Of a DNA stretch of 64,000 bases, positions 1 to 8,769 are shown in pieces. Under the pieces are notes generated by a model. That model saw nothing but the letters and a program-made list of their open reading frames with translations. It was not told the origin of the DNA and did no database searches. How positions within the stretch are numbered: position 1 is the stretch's first letter; each line of letters opens with the position of its first letter. Origin of the DNA: Jatrophihabitans sp. (lineage in GTDB: Bacteria; Actinomycetota; Actinomycetes; Mycobacteriales; Jatrophihabitantaceae); assembly GCA_036389035.1 (NCBI GenBank), contig DASVQQ010000022.1, positions 1 through 64,000 of the forward strand, given 5' to 3'. The translations under genes and the position numbers were made by a program.

Positions 1-1000
1 TGGGGCCGCCGACGCCCCGGTCCATGGCGATCTTGGCCGCGCGCAGGGCGTCGATGATGATGCCGGCCGAGTTCGGTGAGTCCCAGACCTCGAGCTTGTA
101 CTCCAGGTTCAGCGGCACCTCGCCGAACGCGCGGCCCTCGAGCCGGACGTAGGCCCACTGGCGGTCATCGAGCCACTGGACGTAGTCCGACGGGCCGATG
201 TGGACGTTGCGGGCGCCGAGGTCGTGCTGCATGTTCGAGGTGACGGCCTGGGTCTTGGAGATCTTCTTCGACTCCAGCCGGTCGCGCTCGAGCATGTTCT
301 TGAAGTCCATGTTGCCGCCGACGTTGAGCTGGTAGGTGCGGTCCAGCACCACGCCGCGGTCCTCGAACAGCTTGGCCAGCACCCGGTGGGTGATGGTGGC
401 TCCGACCTGGGACTTGATGTCGTCGCCGACGATCGGCACGCCGGCCTCTTCGAACTTGGCCGCCCACTCCGGGGTGCCGGCGATGAACACCGGCAGGGCG
501 TTGACGAAGCCGACCTTGGCGTCGATGGCGCACTGGGCGTAGAACTTCGCGGCGTCCTCCGAACCCACCGGGAGGTAGCAGATCATCACGTCGACGGCCT
601 GGTCCTTGAGGACCTTGACCACGTCCACCGGCTCGTAGTCGGACTCGTCGATGGTCAGGCGGTAGTACTTGCCCAAGCCGTCCAGGGTGGGCCCCCGCTG
701 CACCGGCACGTCCAGCGGGGGGACGTCGCAGAGCTTGATGGTGTTGTTCTCCGAGGCGACGATGGCCTCGGACAGGTCGCGGCCGACCTTCTTGGCGTCG
801 ACGTCGAAGGCGGCGACGAAGTCGATGTCGCTGACGTGGTAGTCGCCGAACTTGACGTGCATCAGCCCGGGAACGTTCCCCGAGGGGTCGGCGTCACGGT
901 AGAAGTGCACGCCCTGCACCAGCGATGCGGCACAGTTGCCGACGCCGACGATGGCGACGCGGATGCGACCGGCGGCCGACGTTGCGTTTTCCGAACCCAT
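1..1000 (-). CDS. ino1: Inositol-3-phosphate synthase, 3' end cut by window edge
   Basis: Makes 1L-myo-inositol-1-phosphate from glucose-6-phosphate (NAD-dependent, cytosolic), the first step towards phosphatidylinositol, mycothiol and related actinobacterial inositol compounds. About 333 residues are visible. The N-terminal Rossmann motif [12 protein letters not shown], the [11 protein letters not shown] segment and the [12 protein letters not shown] segment are typical of the actinobacterial Ino1 family, whose members are about 360 residues, so only the last few dozen residues are missing. The ATG at 998-1000 is preceded by AGGAGGAAC at good spacing. It lies 63 bp downstream of the PadR gene on the same strand, an order also seen in mycobacteria, so the two are probably co-transcribed. 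Identification is firm. Confidence 0.95.
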   Translation of the reverse strand, partial: MGSENATSAAGRIRVAIVGVGNCAASLVQGVHFYRDADPSGNVPGLMHVKFGDYHVSDIDFVAAFDVDAKKVGRDLSEAIVASENNTIKLCDVPPLDVPVQRGPTLDGLGKYYRLTIDESDYEPVDVVKVLKDQAVDVMICYLPVGSEDAAKFYAQCAIDAKVGFVNALPVFIAGTPEWAAKFEEAGVPIVGDDIKSQVGATITHRVLAKLFEDRGVVLDRTYQLNVGGNMDFKNMLERDRLESKKISKTQAVTSNMQHDLGARNVHIGPSDYVQWLDDRQWAYVRLEGRAFGEVPLNLEYKLEVWDSPNSAGIIIDALRAAKIAMDRGVGGP

Positions 1001-1063
1001 CGGGTTCCTCCTTGTTGTTAGGTGCTTGGCCTGGCTGGTGCTCAACTCGGCGCGGGCGGTAGG

Positions 1064-1627
1064 TCAGTGTTGAGTGGGGCCGGTGTTCGGGCTCCGGCGC
1101 TCGGTCTCGATCAACTCGGTCAGCCACCGGACTTCCCGGTCCGCCGATTCGAGCCCGTGCTCTTGCAACTGCAGGGTGTAGCGGTCCATTCGCTCCCGGG
1201 TCCTGGCCAGCGAGCTGCGCATGCCGTCGGCCTGCTCGGTCATCCGCTGCTTGCGACCCTCCAGGATCTGCAGCCGGATGTCGGAGCGGGTCTGGGCGAA
1301 GAAGGCCAGCCGGGTGCCGAAGCCCTCGTCGTCATAGGCGTCGGGTCCGACTTCGGCCAGCAGCTCGGCGAAGTGCTCCTTGCCCTCAGCGGTCAACCGG
1401 TAGACCCGCTTGCCGCGCCGGGACCGGCCGCTGAAGCCGCCGGCCGGCTCTTCCAGCGGCGCCTCCTCGTCGATCCAGCCGGCTTCCTGCAACCGCCGCA
1501 AGGACGGGTACAGCGAACCGTAGGAGAAGGCCCGGAACGCTCCCAGCAGGGTGGACAGCCGCTTGCGCAACTCGTAGCCGTGCATCGGAGCCTCGCTGAG
1601 CAGGCCCAGGATGGGGATCTCCAACAT
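1064..1627 (-). CDS. PadR-family transcriptional regulator
   Basis: A 187-residue PadR protein: N-terminal winged helix (about residues 1-80, beginning MLEIPILGLLSEAPMHGYEL) followed by a helical dimerisation region rich in Arg and Glu. PadR proteins are mostly repressors answering small phenolic or hydrophobic ligands. The ATG at 1625-1627 was chosen because GGAGGGGAGGA lies just upstream; a longer reading from 1711 has no such site and would add 28 unconserved residues. It is followed by ino1 on the same strand and is divergent from the ponA gene, as in the mycobacterial ino1 locus. It probably controls its own operon through the spacer between it and ponA; the ligand is unknown. Confidence 0.9.
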   Translation of the reverse strand: MLEIPILGLLSEAPMHGYELRKRLSTLLGAFRAFSYGSLYPSLRRLQEAGWIDEEAPLEEPAGGFSGRSRRGKRVYRLTAEGKEHFAELLAEVGPDAYDDEGFGTRLAFFAQTRSDIRLQILEGRKQRMTEQADGMRSSLARTRERMDRYTLQLQEHGLESADREVRWLTELIETERRSPNTGPTQH

Positions 1628-1698
1628 GGGTGTGTCCTCCCCTCCGAAGTTCGACGAACGCGCTGACCCTGCCGGCTGGCACTCTGGAAGTGCTGGCC

Positions 1699-1719
1699 GA
1701 TATATCAGCACGATACATC
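1699..1719. promoter_or_regulatory. Candidate PadR operator
   Basis: GATATATC (1699-1706, a perfect palindrome) and GATACATC (1712-1719) form two near-identical words 13 bp apart, 72 bp upstream of the PadR start. PadR proteins usually autoregulate from AT-rich repeats in this position. The link is inferred from position only. Confidence 0.35.
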
Positions 1720-1927
1720 AGGTTGAGATAGTGACTACACTGAGTCGGAGGTGAGTCGTCGCCCACACCCCCATGACCTGCCGCGGTTTCTGGGGCTTTT
1801 AGTGGGGCTTGGACGGCTCTGCCGGCGGCCGGCGCCCAAAAAGTGCCCGTACCCTGCGATGGGTGGCCCGGGAGGGTCGCGCGCCGAGCAGCCCGGCCGA
1901 TTGGGTGAGGTAACCGGCCGGGCTGAG

Positions 1928-1991
1928 CGGCGCCGTTCGACTGCGGCGCCGTTCGACTGCGGCGCCGTTCGACTGCGGTGCTGTTCGACTG
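1928..1991. repeat. Tandem repeat, 4 x 16 bp
   Basis: The unit CGGCGCCGTTCGACTG occurs three times exactly (1928-1943, 1944-1959, 1960-1975) and a fourth time with two changes (1976-1991). It ends 36 bp before the PBP start codon, so it probably lies in the 5' leader of that mRNA. Each unit contains the self-complementary GGCGCC. Confidence 0.9.
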
Positions 1992-2027
1992 CTTGATATC
2001 GACGTAGTGCTGAGTGAGGAGTTCTTC

Positions 2028-4379
2028 GTGGCGGGTCCCTCCGCGCCTGGTCAGTCCCGGTCCGCCTCCGGCGGCGGCCCCAGACGCCCGGCTTCGAGCC
2101 CGGGCCAGCCGAGCGGTTGGAAGCGCCGGCGGGCGGCCAAGAAGCGCCGGCTGGCCAAGATGAGCACCCGCAAGCGGGTGCTGCGCCGGATCGGCCTGCT
2201 GCTGACCTGGTTGCTCGGCATCGTGGCGCTGCTGTCGACCGTGCTCGCGCTCAGCGTCTATTCCCTCGTCAAGGTGCCGAGCCCGCAGCAGCTCAAGACC
2301 AACCAGGCCGCCATCGTGCAGTACGCCGACGGCTCCACCATGGCCACCATCGACGGCGGCGAGAACCGGATCATCGTGCCGCTGTCCAAGGTCCCGGTGC
2401 ACGTGCGCGACGCGGTGCTGGCCGCCGAGGACCGCGGCTTCTACTCCGAGCCCGGCGTGTCGGTGCGGGGCACCGTGCGGGCCGCCGTCAACGACGTCCG
2501 GGGCGGCCCCGTCCAGGGTGGCTCGACCATCACCCAGCAGTACGTGAAGAACGCCTACCTCAACTCCGACCAGACCCTGAGCCGCAAGCTCAAGGAGCTG
2601 GTGATCGCCCTGAAGATCAGCCGCCAGTTCTCCAAGGACGAGATCCTGGAGAGCTACCTGAACACCATCTACTTCGGCCGCGGCGCCTACGGCATCGAGG
2701 CCGCCGCCAAGGCCTACTTCGGGGTCTCCATCGACAAGGTCAACACCGCCCAGGGCGCGCTGCTGGCGACGGTGATCAAGTCGCCGGAGTACTACGACCC
2801 GGCGGTCACCCCGTCGGAGTCCAAGGGTCGCTGGGAGTACGTGGTGGACGGCATGGTCGGCACCGGCAAGCTGACCCAGGCGCAGGCCGACCGGTTGAAG
2901 TTCCCGACCACCATCAAGACCCGCAACACCAGCTCGGTGCTGGACGGCCCGCTCGGCCTGGTCTGGCGCCAGGTGAAGTCGGAGCTGGCCGCCGACGGCG
3001 TCGACCCGGCCAGCATCAACCCCCGGGGCCTGCGGATCCAGACCACCATCGACCGCGGCGCCCAGGTGGCCGCCCAGGAGGCCATCAAGGCCAACTACTC
3101 GAACCTGACGCCCAAGCAGCGCAACCTGCGCCCGGCCCTGGTCGCGGTCAATCCCGCCAGCGGCGCGGTGATCGCCTACTACGGCGGGCGCAACGGGGGC
3201 GGGCTGGACTACGCCCAGTCCTGGCGTCCGCCCGGCTCGAGCTTCAAGCCCTACGTGACGGCCACCGCGCTCACCCAGAACCTGCAGGGCGTCAAGCCGG
3301 CCTACACCATCCAGTCCGTCTTCGACGGCTCGTCGCCGCAGGTCATCGACAACCTGCCGTTCGCCAACGACCCGTCGGACCCCGACTTCGGCAATTACAC
3401 CCTGCGCGAGGCGACCCGGCTGTCGCTGAACACCGTGTTCGGCAGGCTGACCTCGCTGGTGAAGCCGGCCAACGTGGTCAAGACCGCCCGGGCCGTGGGC
3501 ATCCCGGCGGTGGAGTCGGCGTCCGGGGCCAACCCGGGCGCGCCGACCCTGATGCGCAACGGGAACCCCGACAACTACGTCGGCATCGGCAACTACCCGG
3601 TGCGGATCATGGACCAGGCCGTCGGCTTCGCCACGCTGGCCAACGGCGGGCTGTACCGGCCGGCCTACTTCATCGAGAAGATCACCGACAGCAAGGGCAA
3701 CCTGGTCTACCAGCACAAGGACAAGGCCAAGCGGGTGCTGGACAAGCGGGTCGCCAACGACACCACCCTGACCATGCAGGAGGTGGCGCAGCGCTCGCAG
3801 ATCGCGCCGTCCGACGGGCGACCGGTGGCAGCCAAGACCGGCACGGTCGGCATCCAGGACTCCGGCGACTCCAGTGACGGCTGGACGGTCGGGTTCACCC
3901 CGCAGGTCAGCGTGGCGTCCTGGGTGGGCTCGGACAAGGTCGAGCCGATCTATGACGCGAACGGCAACTCTGAGTACGGCCGCGGCATGGCCGGCCACAC
4001 CTGGCAGGCATTTATGAACGGCTACCTCAGCGGCAAGCCGGTGCAGCCGCTGGCCACCACCCAGCAGATCGGGCTGCCGGCCCCGACGCCCACCACGGCG
4101 GCCACCTCCAGCGCCGCCCCGTCACCGACCGAGTCCAGCACGGCGCCGAGCACCAGCGCGCCGCCCACCACCAGCGCGCCGCCCACCACCAGCGCGCCGC
4201 CGCCCAGCACCTCGGCCGAGCCCACGCCCACGCCGAGCACCAGCTGCGGCCTGCCGGTCTGCCCGTCCACCTCGCCGTCCAGCCAGTCACCGGCTCCCAG
4301 CGCCAGCTCCAGCTCCAAGGCCGCCGGCCCGGCGGCGGTGACACCCGGCCCACCGACGGCCAGCTCCAGACGTCCGTGA
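2028..4379 (+). CDS. ponA: Bifunctional class A penicillin-binding protein (PonA1-like)
   Basis: Polymerises and cross-links peptidoglycan at the outer face of the membrane. The 783-residue protein has a basic cytoplasmic N-terminus, one membrane anchor (about 54-81), a GT51 transglycosylase domain with EDRGFY (about 134) and GGSTITQQ (about 164), and a transpeptidase domain with the three active-site motifs: SSFK (nucleophile Ser about 404), SLN (about 466) and KTG (about 603). The last 100 residues are a Ser/Thr/Pro-rich extracytoplasmic tail with TSAPPT repeats, as in mycobacterial PonA1. The GTG at 2028 follows GAGGAG at 6 bp; an in-frame GTG at 2007 has no comparable site. Divergent from PadR/ino1 and followed by the GT87 gene, as in mycobacteria. 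Confidence 0.93.
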   Translation: MAGPSAPGQSRSASGGGPRRPASSPGQPSGWKRRRAAKKRRLAKMSTRKRVLRRIGLLLTWLLGIVALLSTVLALSVYSLVKVPSPQQLKTNQAAIVQYADGSTMATIDGGENRIIVPLSKVPVHVRDAVLAAEDRGFYSEPGVSVRGTVRAAVNDVRGGPVQGGSTITQQYVKNAYLNSDQTLSRKLKELVIALKISRQFSKDEILESYLNTIYFGRGAYGIEAAAKAYFGVSIDKVNTAQGALLATVIKSPEYYDPAVTPSESKGRWEYVVDGMVGTGKLTQAQADRLKFPTTIKTRNTSSVLDGPLGLVWRQVKSELAADGVDPASINPRGLRIQTTIDRGAQVAAQEAIKANYSNLTPKQRNLRPALVAVNPASGAVIAYYGGRNGGGLDYAQSWRPPGSSFKPYVTATALTQNLQGVKPAYTIQSVFDGSSPQVIDNLPFANDPSDPDFGNYTLREATRLSLNTVFGRLTSLVKPANVVKTARAVGIPAVESASGANPGAPTLMRNGNPDNYVGIGNYPVRIMDQAVGFATLANGGLYRPAYFIEKITDSKGNLVYQHKDKAKRVLDKRVANDTTLTMQEVAQRSQIAPSDGRPVAAKTGTVGIQDSGDSSDGWTVGFTPQVSVASWVGSDKVEPIYDANGNSEYGRGMAGHTWQAFMNGYLSGKPVQPLATTQQIGLPAPTPTTAATSSAAPSPTESSTAPSTSAPPTTSAPPTTSAPPPSTSAEPTPTPSTSCGLPVCPSTSPSSQSPAPSASSSSKAAGPAAVTPGPPTASSRRP

Positions 4380-4457
4380 TCCTCCAGCGGTCCGGAATGG
4401 CCAGGTCGCCGGTGATCTCCGGGTGTGGGTGAGCGACAGCGTGCGAGGATCGTCGGC

Positions 4458-5972
4458 GTGACCGAGCTGAGCAGCCCCGCGGCCGGCGGCGCGCCGGGTC
4501 CGGACAAGGTTCCGCTGCCGCGCGAGGCGCCGCTGTCTCCGCTGTCCTGGGACGAGGTGCCGCCGCCGTCGCGGCAGGACCCGACGGCCGCCCGGGCCAG
4601 CGCCCTGGTGGGCGGCCCGCTGGGGCGCTACGCCCGCCTGGACTCCGGCTGGTGGACGCCGCTGCGGGCGCTGCTGGCGCTCGGGGCGTTCACGTTGCTG
4701 CTGGGCTACGCCGAGAAGTCGCCGTGCGCCGACGGCCAGTGGGTGGCGTCCAAGCAGTACACCCACGTCTGCTACTCCGACGTCATCCCGCTGTGGGGCG
4801 CGGAGGGCCTGTCCTCGGGCGCGGTGCCCTACCGCGACCACGCCGTGGAGTATCCGGTGCTCACCGGCGGCTTCATGTGGGTCACCGCCGAGCTGACCCG
4901 GGCCTGGAGCTCGCTCGCCGAGAGCGGGCTGCTGCCCGGCAGCAACCAGGGCGTGATGTTCGGCGTGCTGACCTGCGTGCTGCTGGCGATCTGCGGACTG
5001 TTCACCATCGCGGCGACCGCCGCGGCGGCGGGCCGGCGGCGGCAGTGGGACGCGGCGATCCTGGCGCTGAGCCCGCTGCTGGTCTTTCACGCCTTCTCCA
5101 ACTGGGACCTGCTGGCGATGGCCTTCGCCTCCGCCGCGCTGTGGGCCTGGGCCCGCGAGCGACCGGTGGCGGCCGGGGTGCTGATCGGGCTGGGTGCGGC
5201 GGCCAAGCTGTATCCGGCGCTGCTGTTCGTGCCGCTGGCGCTGCTGGCCTACCGAACCCGCACCTGGCGGCCGGTGCTGTGGGCCGCGGTGGCAGCGGCC
5301 GGCGCCTGGTTGGCGGTGAACCTGCCGGTGGCGCTGACCTGGACGGCCGGCTGGAAGGAGTTCTACTCCTTCTCCGAATCCCGGCCGGCCGAGGCCAGCA
5401 CGTTCTGGGCGATGCTCAAGCACTACTTCCCCAGCACCTTCGGCTCGGCCACCGACTCCGGCTGGTCACCGCCGGGCCTGGCGGTGGCGCTGTTCCTGCT
5501 GGCCGCGCTCGGCGCGATCGGCTGGCTGGCGTTGAGCGCGCCGGTCCGGCCCCGGCTGGCGCAGCTTGCCTTTCTGACGGTCACCGCCTTCCTGCTGACC
5601 ACCAAGGTGTGGAGCCCGCAGTACTCGATCTGGCTGGTGCCGCTGCTGGCGCTGGCCCGGCCGCGCTGGCGCAGCGCGCTGCTCTGGCAGGCCACCGAGA
5701 TCGCGGTCTGGATCGCCACCCTGCTCTGGCTGCTCGGCGGCAGCGACCCCAACAAGGCCCTGCCCTACGAGGGGCTGACCTGGGTGCTGCTGATCCGCGA
5801 CGCCGCGCTGCTGGTGCTGGTGGCCCTGATCGTGCGTGACATCCGCCGTCCCGAGCTGGACGTGGTGCGCTCGGCCGGCGAGCCGGACCCCGGCGCCGGG
5901 GTGTTCGCCGCGGCGCCGGCGGACCGGCTGATCGGCGCCCGGGCTGCCTCGCCGACCCTGACCGGGCCGTGA
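4458..5972 (+). CDS. Integral membrane GT87/DUF2029-type glycosyltransferase
   Basis: A 504-residue membrane protein with about ten or more hydrophobic helices, a Pro-rich cytoplasmic N-terminus and a long extracytoplasmic loop after the first helix (residues about 85-150). The layout fits GT-C enzymes of the DUF2029 (GT87) family, which use polyprenyl-phosphate sugars (mannose or arabinose) to build actinobacterial cell-envelope glycans. The mycobacterial gene in the same place, next to ponA1, belongs to this family. GTG 4458 was chosen because CGAGGA lies 8 bp upstream; the GTG at 4425 lacks one. It starts 78 bp after ponA and may share its transcript. The substrate cannot be read from the sequence. 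Confidence 0.75.
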   Translation: MTELSSPAAGGAPGPDKVPLPREAPLSPLSWDEVPPPSRQDPTAARASALVGGPLGRYARLDSGWWTPLRALLALGAFTLLLGYAEKSPCADGQWVASKQYTHVCYSDVIPLWGAEGLSSGAVPYRDHAVEYPVLTGGFMWVTAELTRAWSSLAESGLLPGSNQGVMFGVLTCVLLAICGLFTIAATAAAAGRRRQWDAAILALSPLLVFHAFSNWDLLAMAFASAALWAWARERPVAAGVLIGLGAAAKLYPALLFVPLALLAYRTRTWRPVLWAAVAAAGAWLAVNLPVALTWTAGWKEFYSFSESRPAEASTFWAMLKHYFPSTFGSATDSGWSPPGLAVALFLLAALGAIGWLALSAPVRPRLAQLAFLTVTAFLLTTKVWSPQYSIWLVPLLALARPRWRSALLWQATEIAVWIATLLWLLGGSDPNKALPYEGLTWVLLIRDAALLVLVALIVRDIRRPELDVVRSAGEPDPGAGVFAAAPADRLIGARAASPTLTGP

Positions 5973-6015
5973 CCGCCGGGGCGTGAGCCGCCTTGCCGTG
6001 ATCGGCGGGGCGTAA
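5964..6015 (+). repeat. Stop-codon-bearing degenerate repeat after GT87 gene
   Basis: The end of the GT87 gene is followed by degenerate copies of its own last bases: stops at 5970 (TGA), 5984 (TGA), 5999 (TGA) and 6013 (TAA) recur every 14-15 bp, each preceded by GGSCG or GCCG. It is one of seven loci of this kind in the window. Confidence 0.55.
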
Positions 6016-6123
6016 TTGGCTCGGGCCGCCGGCGGGGCTTGGGTAACCTTGCCCTTCTCGGCTCGCTCATGCCGGACGAACGCGTCCGCCGGCCGGTGAG
6101 CCGCATCGACGGTTGGAGTTCTT

Positions 6124-7893
6124 GTGCTGCTGCGGATGTCCACGCTGTTCCTGCGCACCCTGCGCGACGACCCGGCCGACGCCGAGGTGCCCAGCCACCG
6201 GCTGCTGGTCCGCGGCGGCTACGTCCGGCGGGTGGCGCCGGGCATCTACTCCTGGCTGCCGCTGGGCATGGCGGTGCTGGCCAATGTCGAGAAGGTCGTG
6301 CGCGAGGAGATGGCCTCGATCGGCGCGCAGGAGGTGCACTTCCCGGCGCTGATCCCGCGCGAGATCTTCGAGGCCAGCGGGCGGTGGGCGGACTACGGCG
6401 ACTCGCTGTTCCGGCTGAAGGACCGCAAGGGCGGGGACTACCTGCTCGGCCCGACGCATGAGGAGCTGTTCACGCTGCTGGTCAAGGGCGAGTACTCCTC
6501 CTACAAGGACTACCCGCTGGCGCTCTACCAGATCCAGACCAAGTACCGCGACGAGGCCCGGCCCCGGGCCGGGGTGCTGCGCGGCCGCGAGTTCATCATG
6601 AAGGACTCCTACTCCTTCGACCTGTCCGACGAGGGGCTCGAGCAGGCCTACCGGGCGCACCGCGACGCCTACGAGCGGATCTTCAGCCGGTTGGGCTTCG
6701 ACTACCGGATCGTGTTCGCGATGTCCGGGGCGATGGGCGGCTCGGCGTCGGAGGAGTTCCTGGCGCCGACGCCCTCGGGCGAGGACACCTTCGTGCAGTG
6801 CACCTCGTGTGACTACGCGGCCAACACCGAGGCGGTCGAGATCGCCGGGCCGCCGGCGCAGGACGGCTCCCAGCAGCCGGCCAGCGTGGTGCTCGACACC
6901 CCGGACACGCCGACCATCGCCACGCTGGTGGACCGGCTGAACAGCCTGGACTGGGCCGAGTACGGGTTGCAGCCGGGACAGTTCAGTGCGGCCGACACCC
7001 TGAAGAACGTGGTGCTCAAGACCCGGCAGCCCGGCGCGGACCGCTGGGAGCTGCTGGTGGTGGGCGTGCCCGGTGACCGCGAGGTCGACCTCAAGCGGCT
7101 GTCCGGCCAGCTGGAGCCGGTCCAGGTCGAGCAGGCCGACGAGAAGGACCTGGCCGCCGAGCCGGAGCTGGTCAAGGGCTACATCGGACCGCAGCTGCTG
7201 GCCGACCTCAAGGTGCGCTACCTGGTCGACCCGCTGGTGGTGTCGGGCAGCGCCTGGGTCACCGGGGCCAACGAGGCCGGCAAGCACACCGCGTTCGTGG
7301 TGCGCGGGCGGGACTTCGACCCGGCCGGTGAGATCGGCGCGGTCGAGATCCGCGACGGTGACCGGTGCGCCCGCTGCGACTCGCCGCTGCAGATCGCCCG
7401 CGGCATCGAGCTGGGCCATGTCTTTCAGCTGGGGCGCAAGTTCGCGGAGGCGTTCGGGTTGACGGCGCTGGGGCCCGAGGGCAAGCCGGTGACGATCACG
7501 ATGGGCTCCTACGGAGTCGGCATCACCCGGGCCGTGGCCGCGCTGGCCGAGCAGACCCACGACGAGGCCGGCCTGGTGTGGCCGCGGGTGGTGGCCCCGG
7601 CCGACGTGCAGGTGGTGCCCACCGGAAAGGACGTCGCCGCGGTGGCCGAGGCCGAGCGGATCGCCACCGAGCTGGTGTCACTGGGCGTACGGGTGCTGCT
7701 CGATGACCGCAAGGCCTCACCGGGGGTGAAGTTCAAGGACGCCGAGCTGCTCGGGGTGCCGACGATCCTGGTGGTCGGCCGGGGGCTGGACAACGGTGTG
7801 GTGGAGCTGCGCGACCGCAAGTCCGGCGAGCGGCGCGAGGTGCCGGTGGGTGACGCGGTGAGCGCCGTGCACGCCGAGGTGACGGCGGTCTGA
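6124..7893 (+). CDS. proS: Prolyl-tRNA synthetase (bacterial type)
   Basis: Charges tRNA-Pro with proline in the cytosol. The 589-residue length and order fit the bacterial class II form: catalytic core with motif 1 ([13 protein letters not shown]), motif 2 ([20 protein letters not shown]), then an insertion of about 180 residues corresponding to the editing domain that clears Ala-tRNA-Pro, motif 3 (GSYGVGITR) and a C-terminal anticodon-binding domain (about 490-589). The GTG at 6124 has GGAG 5 bp upstream; the ATG at 6136 would be 17 bp away. It stands alone between the GT87 gene and the convergent endonuclease IV gene. Confidence 0.95.
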   Translation: MLLRMSTLFLRTLRDDPADAEVPSHRLLVRGGYVRRVAPGIYSWLPLGMAVLANVEKVVREEMASIGAQEVHFPALIPREIFEASGRWADYGDSLFRLKDRKGGDYLLGPTHEELFTLLVKGEYSSYKDYPLALYQIQTKYRDEARPRAGVLRGREFIMKDSYSFDLSDEGLEQAYRAHRDAYERIFSRLGFDYRIVFAMSGAMGGSASEEFLAPTPSGEDTFVQCTSCDYAANTEAVEIAGPPAQDGSQQPASVVLDTPDTPTIATLVDRLNSLDWAEYGLQPGQFSAADTLKNVVLKTRQPGADRWELLVVGVPGDREVDLKRLSGQLEPVQVEQADEKDLAAEPELVKGYIGPQLLADLKVRYLVDPLVVSGSAWVTGANEAGKHTAFVVRGRDFDPAGEIGAVEIRDGDRCARCDSPLQIARGIELGHVFQLGRKFAEAFGLTALGPEGKPVTITMGSYGVGITRAVAALAEQTHDEAGLVWPRVVAPADVQVVPTGKDVAAVAEAERIATELVSLGVRVLLDDRKASPGVKFKDAELLGVPTILVVGRGLDNGVVELRDRKSGERREVPVGDAVSAVHAEVTAV

Positions 7894-7937
7894 CCTCAGC
7901 CGGCCCGGGCGGTTCTGGCTCGGCCGGCCGGTGGGAC

Positions 7938-8717
7938 TCAGCTGGCCTTGTTGCGCAGGAAGCTGATGTCCTCGGCCTGGCCATCGGCCGGCGTCTCGAC
8001 CACCACGTCGCAGCCGGCGGCCCGCACGATGGCCGCGATCGCCTCGGGCTCGATGAAGCCGGTGCCGAAGTTGGCGTGCCGGTCGGCGCCGGAGTCGAAG
8101 GTGTCGCGGCTGTCGTTGGCGTGCACCAGGTCGATCCGGCCGGTGATGGCCTTGACCCGGTCGACGATGCCGGTCAGGTCCTCGCCGCCGGCGTGGGCGT
8201 GGCAGGTGTCCAGGCAGAAGCCCGGGTCGTACTCGCCGATCGCGTCCCACAGCTGGGCGATCCGGTCCAGGTGCCGGGCGATCGCGGAGGTGCCGCCGGC
8301 GGTGTTCTCGATCAGGATCGGCAGCGGGAAACCACCGCTGTCGGCCTGGTAGGCGAAGGTCTTGCGCCAGTTGTCGATGCCCACCGCCGGGTCGTCGTTG
8401 GCGCCCACGTGCCCGCCGTGCACGATCAGCGCCTTGGCGCCGATCGCGGCGGCCGCCGCGGCGTGCTGGCCCAGGATCTTGCGGCTCGGGACCCGGATCC
8501 GGTTGTTGGTGGTGGCCACGTTGATCACGTACGGCGAGTGCACGTAGACCGTCAGGCCGCTGGCCCGGATGGCCTCGGCGTGCGGATGCTCCTTGGGCGC
8601 CTTCCAGCCCTGCGGGTCGGCGAGGAAGAACTGAACCGCCGCGGCGTCGACCCGGGCGGCCGCGGCCAGCGGGTCGGCGGAGTCGACGTGGGCGCCGATG
8701 ACGAGGTTGTCAGCCAT
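7938..8717 (-). CDS. nfo: Deoxyribonuclease IV (endonuclease IV-type AP endonuclease)
   Basis: A 259-residue TIM-barrel enzyme that cuts DNA 5' of abasic sites in base excision repair. The metal-binding segments of the Nfo/AP2Ec family are in order: HSPYVIN, VHGGH, IENTAG, CLDTCHAHA, a His-Asn-Asp followed by Asp-Arg-His segment (HANDSRDTFDSGADRH), and a final VETPA. These supply the His, Glu and Asp ligands of the trinuclear zinc site. It is somewhat shorter than E. coli Nfo (about 285) but intact. It converges with proS across a 44-bp gap, and its start at 8717 lies 53 bp before the stop of the same-strand DUF4232 gene. Confidence 0.92.
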   Translation of the reverse strand: MADNLVIGAHVDSADPLAAAARVDAAAVQFFLADPQGWKAPKEHPHAEAIRASGLTVYVHSPYVINVATTNNRIRVPSRKILGQHAAAAAAIGAKALIVHGGHVGANDDPAVGIDNWRKTFAYQADSGGFPLPILIENTAGGTSAIARHLDRIAQLWDAIGEYDPGFCLDTCHAHAGGEDLTGIVDRVKAITGRIDLVHANDSRDTFDSGADRHANFGTGFIEPEAIAAIVRAAGCDVVVETPADGQAEDISFLRNKAS

Positions 8718-8769
8718 GCTTGTCAGATTACGTCCGGCTCCCGACAGCAGTCATCACGGCGGTGCGAGG

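Larger units (their letters stand above)
1628..2027. other. 400-bp divergent spacer between PadR and PBP genes
   Basis: No gene is supported here. The spacer holds two GATAYATC words near the PadR start (1699-1719), AT-richer sequence at about 1700-1745 that could hold the promoters, and a 16-bp tandem repeat just upstream of the PBP start. An 81-codon reading at 1751-1996 is mostly translated repeat and has no ribosome site. Confidence 0.6.

Noticed and set aside
1386..3998. 870-codon frame antisense to ponA
   Set aside because: Shadow of the high-GC PBP gene; composition is Val/Gly/His/Arg-rich with no domain, and ponA is certain.
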